Source of the DNA: Tachypleus tridentatus
Lineage: Eukaryota; Arthropoda; Merostomata; Xiphosura; Limulidae
Direction: 5' to 3'
DNA: 64,000 nt
NCBI RefSeq assembly: GCF_004210375.1
Contig: NC_134831.1
Coordinates: 44,426,035-44,490,034 of the forward strand
The notes beneath the pieces are model-generated. The model did not search any database, had not been told where the DNA came from, and was given only the letters and a program-made list of their open reading frames with translations. Made by a program: the position numbers and the translations under genes. Shown piece after piece: positions 11,530 to 23,048 of the stretch (within the stretch, counting starts at the first letter, position 1; every line of letters begins with the position of its first letter).

Positions 11530-13510
11530 GGAACACGCACATAATCGTTGAAATCGAATCTGGCATCGAATGTGTGTTTATGGTATCGTTTCTGAAATGG
11601 TGTTCTTACTCCTATCTACAAGCCAACAGAATCAAACTTAGCACACGTTCTCATGTACCACATGAGTTTGTCCACCAGTGTTTTGTCTTCCATTACACCT
11701 CCAGCCTTTTGAAATAGATATAGAGGGAGATGGGGATAATAGAGAAACTTGAAAGGTACAGTGGAGTCTCTGTTAATTGAAAGAGCATGGATATTTTATG
11801 CTAGAAATACTCAATTGCACAATTAAAAAGGTGTCCTGGTCTCAGATACGAGTAATTCTACCTTAAGCATTATCAAATCAATCATTATCTTAGTACAATT
11901 AATGTTTTCACTTTCTCTCTTTATACATTACACATCATTGATCTTTAAATTAAGTACTGTTAGAACACATAAAAAATAACATACTTACAAAAAGTTTGGG
12001 CAGTAAACTTCTTATAGCTCCTGGATTACTCTCATTTTCTTCTGAAGTTGGATCAAATGTGGAGAAATGTATGAAGTCAGTAAAGTGCAATATAAAGCCA
12101 GAAACACGAGATTGTATATACACAATTTTATTGTTTTAACGACTGTTCAAGAAGTTTAGAATATTTACGTTTACAAGCAGTTTTTTTTTTTTAACTCGAC
12201 TGGCACAAGTAGGGTATTCCAGCAACAAATGGTCTATTTCATCAGACGGCAACCCAAATCCACTATTATTGGTAATTACAGATGTTATTTCTGTTCCCTA
12301 TCTAATATCTCTAGGAAAATTATCAAGGGAATTAATTTAGGAAAAATAAAGACAAACCCTATAACGTGGATTCTTCACTAGCACTATACTCTCCCTCTTA
12401 TTTTTTATCACAGTTCCATTAAATGTTTCTTGTTGTGTGTGTGACATAGGCTCGTTTCGTTGTGTTTTATCTAATTATTGGAAATTTTCTCAACATACCA
12501 TATCTGCGAGCTGTAAATTATTGTCCTTAGATCACGACTGGAATCCTGTTCGCCTTAGGTCTACATCTTCCCTGTCTGATATCGCGATTTGATACTGCCC
12601 GTGCTTTTTTTATTTAACATTTTTGCTCTGCTGTTTTCTCTATACTGTACATACATATGTTATAAATTTAATAATTATTTTTGAAAACCTTCACATATTT
12701 AATATACTTGTAATTTTTATTCAGCAAAAACTTCCATCATAATCAATAATTCCACGTTGACTAATCCGCGAGAAGGGATCTGACTGAGGCTTCAAATATT
12801 ATTAAGGGAATTTACAGTATTAAGGCATCACCACTCCTCTTACTTCGGTTCTTCAGGAATATAACCCTTGATTATTAACACGTGTTAAATAATCGTAATT
12901 TTGTGAGACTTTCCATGTATGTCATTGAAAGTAATGATAATCTATATTTATATTATTAATTTCAAACTGTGTTTACCACGACTAACTTACACCAAAACAA
13001 TTTACAGTTGAACAAACGACTATTTTATTAGCTGATTCATCAGTGGAACTTAAACATTGGCCAATTTCAAAATCACTTTATTTACAGGGAAAAAGTGTGA
13101 AAAATTAATGTTTTCTTTCAAAGTAGTAAAACTTATAATGACATTATTTGTTTACAAGGGATTTCTATTTCGATATAAAAATGGGAATAATAGTTTATTT
13201 CTTATCGCACTTGTTCAGTAGTACTGGTTATTAGTGCATCAAAATATATAACAGCTTGTATCAGAGATTTCTAAAGTAAATCACTATGTACATAATTTAA
13301 TTAAAAACACTCTAGATGCGAAAAAAGGTGAGGCCAAAAACGAACTGAACGTGCCACAGGAATGAGATCAAAGTTGGCAGCCAAATCAAGTTGCACATTT
13401 ATAGTATTGACTGTAATTTTATGGTAAATATTCATTCATTAGTCAGCAAGACAGCGTTTTATTGTTCAACTTGAGGTTGATGGTAGGTAAAACAAAATAC
13501 ACGGCCCAGC
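11530..13510. other. Intergenic, one repeat only
   Basis: Apart from R4 copy 1 (12716-12848) I see no gene or repeat. Stretches are AT-rich with short T runs. Confidence 0.5.
12716..12848 (+). repeat. Dispersed repeat R4, copy 1
   Basis: ACTTCCATCATAATCAATAA, then GATCTGACTGAGGCTT and ATTATTAAGGGAATTTACA: the same order of blocks recurs at 18184-18305. Noncoding, family unknown. Confidence 0.7.
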
Positions 13511-13821
13511 TAACAAGTGAATTGTTTGTTTTTTTAATTTCGCGCAAAGCTTGTTTGTTTGTTTGTTTTTGAATTTCGCACAAAGCTACCCTAATTTAGA
13601 AGTATAAGACTAGAGGGAAGGCAGCTAGTCATCACCACCCACCGCCAACTCTTGGGCTACTCTTTTACCAGCGAATAGTGGGATTGACCATAACATTATA
13701 ACGCCCCCACGGCTGAAAGGGCGAGCATGTTTGATGCGACCGGGATACGAAGCTGCAACCCTCAGATTACGAGTCGAACGCCTTAATCCACCTGGCCATG
13801 CTGGGCCTCTAACTAGTGAAT
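13511..13821 (-). mobile_element. SINE type A with a duplicated tail
   Basis: Minus-strand type A copy (element 13523-13809) flanked by near-identical 12-bp repeats TAACAAGTGAAT and TAACTAGTGAAT (one mismatch). The tail AATTTCGCGCAAAGC occurs twice in tandem at the left end, and the middle of the tail region (the GGGCTATCTGTGC part) is missing. Confidence 0.85.
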
Positions 13822-14486
13822 GAATACTTGCTGTAAAATTATTATCCATGCTATAATTGTTGCTACCAGTTTGCCCGTCATATTTGATTTCATTCCTTAA
13901 AACTGTACTCTGAATCTTTTTTGTCCGCACCCTTTTTCACACTTAAAATGTTTTTCATTAGGTATCAACACTTTACGTCAATCATTACCAACAAGCTATT
14001 GCAAATAAGAAAGTAACACTTGATAATAACAAATATTAACTTTAGGGCATCGATTCTATTATTCAGAACGAAGCTATACTTTAAAGAAAGAACCAGATTC
14101 TTTAAAATATATAGTGGTAGTTTTCCTCTCTAAAACAATGTTAATAAATTCCTTCATTCTAATGCCATGAAAACTAAATTAACAGTTTCTTTCATTTCTT
14201 CCATGCACTCGGTACAGCTGTATCAAGCATCATTATTTATGATAATTGCTTTTAGGTTAATAACACTTGCCGCTAAATGCTCTTCAATAAGGATAATTTC
14301 ATAAAATAGAGAAAACTTGTGTATAAAATTTCGCATTGAATAATAAACAATAACCATCCACCAGTATGATTATTTTGAAACTTTGAGCTAGAAACAGCTA
14401 ATCTAGTTTGTCTGGCTTAACCAATACTTAAATATTTGCACGTGTTTTATTGCTCTAAATGAACCGTTTTTAACTTTTAAATGGCG

Positions 14487-14620
14487 GAGCTCCCCTCTAG
14501 TATAGCGGTATGTCGCCGGATTTACAACACTCAAATCAGCGGTTCGATTCCCCGCGTGGGCTTAGCAGATACCATGTGGCTTTGGTATACGAAAGCACAC
14601 AAACGGAGATCATCATCAAC
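14487..14620 (+). mobile_element. SINE type C (Val-like head)
   Basis: A box TAGTATAGCGG, loop GATTTACAAC, B box GGTTCGATTCCCC, then GGGCTTAGCAGATACC, ATGTGGCTTTGG and a tail with GCACACAAAC. Closely matches the copy at 5945-6074. Confidence 0.75.
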
Positions 14621-15600
14621 TAATGCTGCCACCTATAACGTTCCCGCTGTTCAAGGGTTAATGTGATTAAAAAAAAAAAAAAGTTTAGCTTTACTGTTAG
14701 CTGAAGATCTGAGAAAAAATTCAGACCACTAACTCACGTGACTTTTGCGTAGGCGTGCGCAAAAAGTTCCGTCAAAATTGGGTTTTTGCAAAATAATATT
14801 CAACATGTGGCTTATATTTAGACCGAATTTGATACATAAATGTCGACTGTAAAGATCTATCACTGTATCAAACTTGAAAAATACAACATGCAAGTTAAAT
14901 GCATTTTTTCTACAAAATAAAGTTTCTGTGCATTTAGTACTAAGAAAAAGATAAAAAACTATAAACCTTATATTTCCTGTATAACTTAATGGATTCCTTT
15001 AAAATTTGGTAAGTAAAATAATCATCTAGCAGAGCACATCTGCTGAAAATATGTGACAGTTTGGATTACCGCAATCCGAGCTAAATAACATGCTAACAAT
15101 ATCCTTACTTTACAGCAGTTAAGTGATCGTATTTTTTACACAGTTATGATAACCCTCAATAATCTTTAACGATTGCTTAAGAATCATAAAAGCTTACTTA
15201 TATTTCAAAAATGCAACGACAACAACTTTACAGTATGAAAATTTTAACTTGAAGTAGTACACAGTTTCGGCCACAGCATTGATCATTATTAGATAACAGT
15301 TAAACAGCATAACCTTATTTTTGAATTAAGTCATGTCCCTTATATTAATATTATTAATAACTCACTATTAAATTGCGATATTTATACGTTATTAAATGCC
15401 ACTAAGTGAAATGTGTAGATACATTCAGTGCCTCAAAACGCAAACTAGAGAAAAACTAAAATTATCAAGAAAGCTACGGCTGTATCTGACCCTAGACGTT
15501 CATAATATTAGTTTCTATCTTGTGGAAAAAGCTGATTATTTCGGTACCAGTAGTACAGGTATCGAAATTTCTTACTTCTACATCGTTATCCTTGCCCCTC
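14621..15600. other. Presumed upstream region of the host gene
   Basis: No gene seen. If 15684 is the true start, promoter elements would lie near the end of this stretch and in the CCAAT segment after it. Confidence 0.4.
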
Positions 15601-15608
15601 AGTAATAA

Positions 15609-15651
15609 CCAATGAAATAGAGTTTTACTTTGATATTTTATGCCAACCAAT
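15609..15651 (+). promoter_or_regulatory. Two CCAAT boxes upstream of exon 1
   Basis: CCAAT occurs at 15609-15613 and 15647-15651, 71 and 33 bases before the start codon. Paired CCAAT boxes are typical NF-Y sites in animal promoters. Their position so close to the ATG would mean a short 5' leader or transcription from within this segment. Chance occurrence is possible. Confidence 0.3.
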
Positions 15652-15683
15652 TAAAATGTGTGTTAGAATACATACAGCCCAAG

Positions 15684-15839
15684 ATGGCAGCATGTTCTAG
15701 TACGAGATTAGAAGAAAAACTTGATGAAAAGTGTGCTGCGTCTTTGGTTTTTTCCAGTCTACCAGCATTTCAACGTAACATAGAAGGAAGTAACAGACTT
15801 TCTATAACTGTAATGCAGAAGAATGAAAGTATTAATGAG
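15684..15839 (+). CDS. Exon 1 of the host gene (start codon)
   Basis: The ATG sits in a strong context (AAGATGG) and opens 52 codons beginning [16 protein letters not shown]. The donor is GAG|GTAGTT; a second possible donor nine bases downstream (AAT|GTAAAC) keeps the same phase 0. Exon 2 also enters in phase 0, so the join is in frame either way. Two CCAAT boxes lie just upstream. Alternatively this is the first exon of another, unseen gene. Confidence 0.55.
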
Positions 15840-18800
15840 GTAGTTAATGTAAACAAAAACTTTATCTCTGCATTGTGCGTACCATTTACTTAAATAAGTT
15901 AATTATTTAATACAGCTGGTAACGTTACTCGTTGCTATCACTATCAGCATTACTGGTACAATATTTTTCGTAACATTACTGTTATGCAATTTGTTGACGA
16001 AATACCGAAGTAATCCTGAACGAAAACTTTTAGTATTTATGCTAGAACTAAGAAAGTATAAAACAAAAGCGGCCAAATAGTTTTGAATAAGAATCGTACA
16101 GATTTGTGCTTTGTAGTGCTACTTACTAGTGTTATCGTGCAATTACAAATGTGTAAACCTACATGAATAAACGTGGTTCTTATTTTTAGGCTTAACTTAA
16201 CATGAAGGTTATTTTTCAGAACAAATTTTAGGTTTGATAACTGATAAATAACATAACACAAAAGGTTTAAATCCGTTAGGCATGTATTATGCATTCATGG
16301 AATATAATTTAGTATTAAAAAATGAAAAAAAAAGGCTAGGATAGTTTAGGGTGTGGGACTAGGAGTCAGTTATAGACAGTCGCTAATGTAAGTTCAGTAG
16401 TCATTATAAATGTGGGTCTTGAATTTAAAGTAAAATGAAAATAAAAAAAATCATTAGTTTCCTTTATATTAAACTTTAAAGCCTCAGGCAAATGAAGATT
16501 TATTTGAAAATACTCGTATGTGGTAAGTTGGTTTTTTAGATATTATTAATGTTTATTTTCTGATAAGTTAGAACTATGTTATAAATAAAATAGCAGTGCT
16601 TTCAACTTTTTACTTTTTGCAAAAAGTACACACCCACCCATACAAGGATAAAGTTATTGTTGGGAAATTGTTTTAGCTTATTACTTTAGTGTAACTTACA
16701 AAATTCTAGGTGATTTTTGCACTAGCTTTGCTTTTATCTTTGGGTATAGTCAATTTTTTTTTAAACTTCAGTTTAAGACATGAGCAGTAATGCTAGATAC
16801 TGCATTGTACAATGATTCTAACTAACTTAACTTGAGCATCGTGAAAATTGTTACCCAAATTTAAAACAGCAGTATTATATGCCTTGGTTTTAATAATAGC
16901 GGTTGTATAATAGTCAGTAGCTAACATGGAACCTGCTGGACCATGGAGGCTCCCTATGTTTGATGTGTTATGTCACAGTTGTGATTTTGCCTGGTAACAT
17001 GACTGACATCTTGACAAAGGAGCAAACAGCAGTGAAGTGAGCATAGCTGTGTGAACACAATTTATATAGGTCTATTGTATATGTGTTACTGGTGAAGCTA
17101 CTATATAAAAGATTATTGTTTAATTGTCAAATTATGAAATGCAGTCCATGATGATGAGAAAACCCACTCGTAGAGAAAAATGTATATGTAAAAACGGCTG
17201 GTATGGGTTGAGAAATTTTTATGTAGAAGGTCAAAACATTGTTTGCTCCTATACATAGAATTTTCTCAACCCATACCAGATGTTTTTACATATATATGAG
17301 ATGCAGTGTTTTATCGACATGTGGAAAAGCTGTTGGCCAAGGCCTTAGTGAGATACTGACTAAAGTTATAATTAACTGGGCTTGATTTTTGTCCTTACCA
17401 GAACCCTGTTAATTTGTGGAACATTGACAGTTATTTTGTGTTAAAAATATTGAAAGACAAAATTTACATGATACGAGTTAAACACACACAATTAATTATG
17501 AGAATTTGGTTTCTACAGCTTTCCTGTTTCTTGTGTTTTGTGGTTGATGTCCATTACACTTGTTTGATTTTTGTGGGAAAACATGCACTAAAGAGTAAAC
17601 TACCAGGACAAACTAGTTTTAAAAACAGTTATTAACAAATCATTCTTGAGACTGTTCTAGGTGAGGAATAGAATCTCACAAATGTTTGTTTTATGCTTAC
17701 AATTAAGGTGAACTGTGGGATTGAGTATCCAATAGAAGGAAACTTCACGTTTTGTTTTACTTTTTTTTTGATACAGTTAAATGCACAACAACTCTTAACC
17801 ATATTTGCAGGTTTGGAACAAAAGAAGTCATGATAAATACGAAAATACGTCTAGACAGCAGGCAAATCTATAGAATGAATGAAATTTCACCTTTGTTGCT
17901 CTGTTTGTTTGCCCCTTCACCTCTGTTGCTGTGCAAACATTTATTTGTAGAAGGACAAAGTTCCCAATGTCCACCCTCAAGAATCAACTTTAAAACTCAA
18001 TCCTGATAATTTAAATATAAAAATTTATTGAGCCTTCCTTTAGACTTATTGTGTCCATAACATCTGAATGTAACTTACTCTAAAAACCAACCATCCAGCT
18101 AGAAAAAGAAATTTGAAAAAACTGAAGATAATTTTTGTATTTCCAAAATTTATATTTGACCCTTTATTCTTTTTAAAAAAGAAGTTATACTTCCATCACA
18201 ATTAATGATTGTGTGTTAACTAGTCTGCAAGGAGTGAACTGATTGAGGCTTTAAAGATTATTAAGGGAATTCACATTATCAGTGCATCATCACTTCTTTT
18301 ATTTAATGGTAAGATTAGGGAACACAGAATTTGGCAATGTGGGAGTAGTCTTTATTATAGTGATTGGTCTTTGGAATGGGTTATCTTCATTAAGGAAGTT
18401 TAAGTAAAAGAATGTTAAGTATTTGAATGATCAGGGTTAGTTTGAGTATTTAATTTGTACTTCTTGAGTTTTGCAGAGTATATGAGATGGCTCAGTTATG
18501 GACCAAGAGGTCCTTTGTTATTATTGAATTGTATGTATGTATAAAATATAAAATTTAGGAATTCATTATGAGTGCTGTTAAATGAAATAAAATTCTTGGG
18601 ATCAATGATAGCATATGCCAGAAGAGAGCACAGTTAATTCAACATAATCATGCTGATAACTATCAGTTGTTTATACAAAGCTATCATGTAATAAATAAGT
18701 ATTGCTATTGTTTAAAAAGTTCAGTTGCAACTTTTGAAAGACTGTGAAGAAAACCTATTAGTTTAGGCTGTAAAATTAAATAGTATACAGTTATCTCTTA

Positions 18801-21800
18801 GAATATACAGCCATTCCAGTATGGCTAAAAAAAATGTAGGTTTATTTAAAATTTTTATGGTGTTTTGGAGGTCAATCATATGGACAGTATGTGTAAAGAG
18901 AATAAATATAAATGTTTACAGAAAAAATATTTTGACATTCATTGAGGAGGATCTAGAGGTTAAGCAGATGAATTTTGGAAACTGTAAGATGAAAAATATT
19001 TTTTTAATATTATCATAAAAATTATCTTACAATCAGATTAGTAAGTGTGTTTTTTGTAGGTTTTTTTACCTATACTTACGAGAAGCTTTTTTTATACCTA
19101 ATTTTAATTAACAAGACAGAATGCAGCAGTGATAGCTTAATTTTAATTAACTTAAAATCTATCTCCATATACTGTACTCAATAGGTGAAATTACTCTATT
19201 CACCTTAAATAAAATGATTGCCTGTTAGAAAGTCAAATAAATATCAGTTGATAGTTGTAGGCTTATTTTATTGTGTAATATAACCAATGGGCAAGTAACC
19301 AAATTTTATCCAGAAAAGTTCTAAATAGTTAAAACATATAATAAAACTTTCTTTTATTAGATTTTTTTGGGACATATGCTCTTGATCAGGCTTAGCTGAT
19401 AAAAGTACAAAATTAACTATATTAGTTACTTTTTTTGCATAAAATTAATCAAATCTGAAAAAACATATTTGGTTTTTGAGTAATAACAGAAAAAATATTG
19501 AAGTATAAAAGTAGTTAGAAATAACTAAGTATACATATTGAACATTTTAACTGATTGAAAGGTGTAGAGCCTAAACTTGAGTATACACAAGTAATATTAT
19601 GTACAGGGTAAGAACATAGTTAAGCAATTTTAACCCATTTCAGGCAGGTCACAGGTGAAAGGCCATGTAATCATCTTTAACTCACATTCATCATTTTGTT
19701 GAACTACTATTTTATGAATTTATCATTAAGTTTGGTATCAAACTGCAAATAATAATTCAAGTTTTTCTATTCTACATTATTTAATTTGTTATTTTGAAAA
19801 TAAATGTTATAAAAACACCCAAACATTGATTTTTGTTGCATGATATGTTGGATGCAGCACTTGTTCAGATTAGATGTTTGTAATGTCAAAATACTAAATC
19901 TTTAGTTTTGTATGAATTAGGGACTCAAGTTACTGATATTTAAGAGCTAGAATGTAAAATAAACACCTTGTTTTTGTATGATATCACTAATGTAGTTAAC
20001 CAAACACAGAGGCACCCCTCCACTTCCCTCCTTTGATGTTTGAAAAGGGCCCCATATATGTGCTTAATTCTATATGTGATGTGAAAAACCAGTTGAAAAC
20101 TCAGTGTCCCTCTTGTGGCTTTCTTAGCCATTTACAAATAAAATGCCATTATCTCTTTCAAAACAAACCTTTGTGCTAGTAAGATAAGTTTTTAGCCTGT
20201 TTGAAATTTTAATTTTTTTTAGATCTAAGTACAGCTTAGTTACTAAATTTGATAAATTGTAATAGATTTTTCTGGCATCAACATTTTTTGATTACTGAAA
20301 TAGATGTATAGAACCTAAAATAAAATCTTTGTTCCATATCTTTCACATTTCTTAAGGCTTAGTAATTTTTGACAAGCAGCCAAGTACAAAGGTCATAACT
20401 AGAAAATATAATTGTTTGCTTTACTTATTTATTTACTGTTTTATGTTTTAAGAAAAATAAGAACTTGTTCGTAAATAGTAATAATACACACACACACGTG
20501 CATAATGTATAGTAATTGAAATGTGACTATATATTATAAAGTACTAGTGTACTAAAACTTATCAAAGACAGATCATATTGTAAAGACTGAAGTTTAGCTT
20601 CATATTATTTATATTATCAATGTAACTTTTTTATTGTTGACCAGATGTTGTGCTATTTAGTCTAAACATTCATATTTTCATCTTATAATTTGCAATAATT
20701 CTCAAACAAAAAAAGTATAATGTTTGTTTATTACCTAATTTGGTGGTTACAAGATCAGTGAAATCTAGTCACTTTTACAGAGCCAATACAGAGATTCATT
20801 TATGAAAATAACAGAGAAACTGTGAAGCTTTTTTTTTTTAAGAATCATTTGATAATTATTTAAACATTATTGGAATTTTGCATGTGAAATTTGACATTTT
20901 TCTGTTGCATAACATTTTTTAATATTAAAATGAAAATTACTTTGCATGTTGAATAGGTAACATACAAAAAGAAAAATGCATTGCTTAACAAACCTTAAGA
21001 CTTATAAATAAAATTTGATATTTTGCTTATGAAAGCTTTGTAATGTTTATTAATAATCTGCCAAATTTTGTGACTTAAAAGTTAAAGCATGATAACTGTA
21101 ACAAGCACACAATGGTTGTGAGGTCTATCCTAGGTACCATCCCCATGCTGGAAGACTTAATTGGGTTTAATGTTAATTTGTGAAGATACAAGTGGCAAGA
21201 ATATTAAAGTGATGACTTTATTGTGTTGTTACACCAAATAATTACATTAATAACAAAAAGGATTAAAAGTGATTAACCAAAACTGTTTTTCTAAAGCACT
21301 TGGTGGTAGCTATTAATTTCTTTTGATGTGTAATATAAGAGTTGGTTTTATCTAAATCTGTATTATATCTGCACCAAAGTGGTTTCATAGCTTGAGGTTC
21401 ATCTATCAAAATGATTAAAATACTTGAGAATGGAGTACCAACATTCAACAATTGAAATATTATCTTCATTTCTATTTTCTAAATATGATTGTGCTTTCAT
21501 TAAAAGAACTTAGAGATGATAAGGACAATTTGGTCCTTCAAGTTTGTCCTTGAGAAGAGTACAGATTTAAACTTTTCTTTACCAATCAAGTGATCAGATT
21601 CATCTTCCCCTTTTAACTCTTGAAACCTTGGTATGTCAGTTGATGCACCTGTTATATGATTTATTAAATTTCATTGTGGAAAAACCTAATGAATGAAATA
21701 GTTTAAAACTTCAGGATTATTTTCTAAGGATTATGTAACATCTCCTAATATATCTTTTATATAAGATATTTGTACACATTTTCAGCTTTTAAATTTTGAA

Positions 21801-23017
21801 AAAAATTATTGTATATTTGAATTACTGAATTTTGTTTTTGTTCATCATTTGTAAGTAGCTTTTCTTTTATGAAACTGAAATTTTAAACTTTGCATGCAGT
21901 TTCACAGCATTTACAAGAACTGGCATGCAATCAAAATATCTTTTCTGTGTCAGCATTATATGTAAGCTAACCTTTTTAATTGTTCTTCAGAAGGTTTAAT
22001 ATATGTAATAAGTTTTAAATTCATTCATGTTTGTTTTTACATTTCTTTACTTATTTAAGTAATCACACTGATATGGCTTAATGCAAACAAGTCTTAACAT
22101 ACTAGGCTTGTATGCAAAAATAAACTAGATACAGTCGAGTGCAAAGCTGTTTACCTAATCCTACCTCATCCTTCTCCACAGAAGCATTGATTTTTTTCGT
22201 CAAGACTTTAACATATTTAAAAATAAACAAGTTTATTTTGTAAAGGAATTTTATTTCAGTGGTGCAGCTGTGGTGGAATCTACCCATCAGGGCATGAAAG
22301 TTTTATAAAGCTCTGACCTTCACTGTTGACTGTAACTCATTTCTTAAGTCAGTTATAAGAAAAAAAAAATTTTTTTTGTAAAAGTGGGTGCACTTGAATC
22401 TTAAGTAGTGTCATTATGTATTAGTATGTGTTAACATGTACTTCTGCATTTTGCATTGCCAGTTAAATGAAAACAATGAAAAACTCAATATTGGATCAGG
22501 TGACAGTATGATATAACTTCTTTGTAGTATTCTTAATAAAGCTGTGTTGTTGTCAAGGTGTCTTTCATCAAAGCTATTCATAAACTTTTGTATACATTTA
22601 CACAATTTCCCTAAAAATACATCAAATGTTTTCAATTTTAACCAGTCTCTGGTGCTGGTTTCATGATCTAAAGTAAATCATCAAATGTGATTGTTCTTGA
22701 AGGAGTTAACCATAAGGTTGCTTTTATCTCAGTATTTTTCATATCCAAACTTTTTAATATGAATACTCTTAATACCATCTTCTTGTTTTATGGCCACCTG
22801 CATTTACATATTATTGGTGGCATTGTTTATTATGGAACTTTTGAGTGAACTCCTGAACTTTGTACAAGACTTCTTCATTGTAACTCTGGTAATTTATGTT
22901 GAGAACTCCAGTGTATACGTGGATGACAAGAATAACCAATGCTGTCATACAGATTAGCATTCCAATTTTCATCAATGATTGTAACACAAGTATTCAACCT
23001 TTCATGCAAGCTTGCAT

Positions 23018-23048
<31 letters not shown>

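Noticed and set aside
11487-11717. Open frame beginning in a SINE tail
   Set aside because: Starts in the A-rich SINE tail and shows no protein-like composition.
16330-16400. Possible tRNA-like segment (GGATAGTTTAGGG, GGACTAGGAG)
   Set aside because: No B box and no cloverleaf pairing found; too weak to call a SINE or tRNA.
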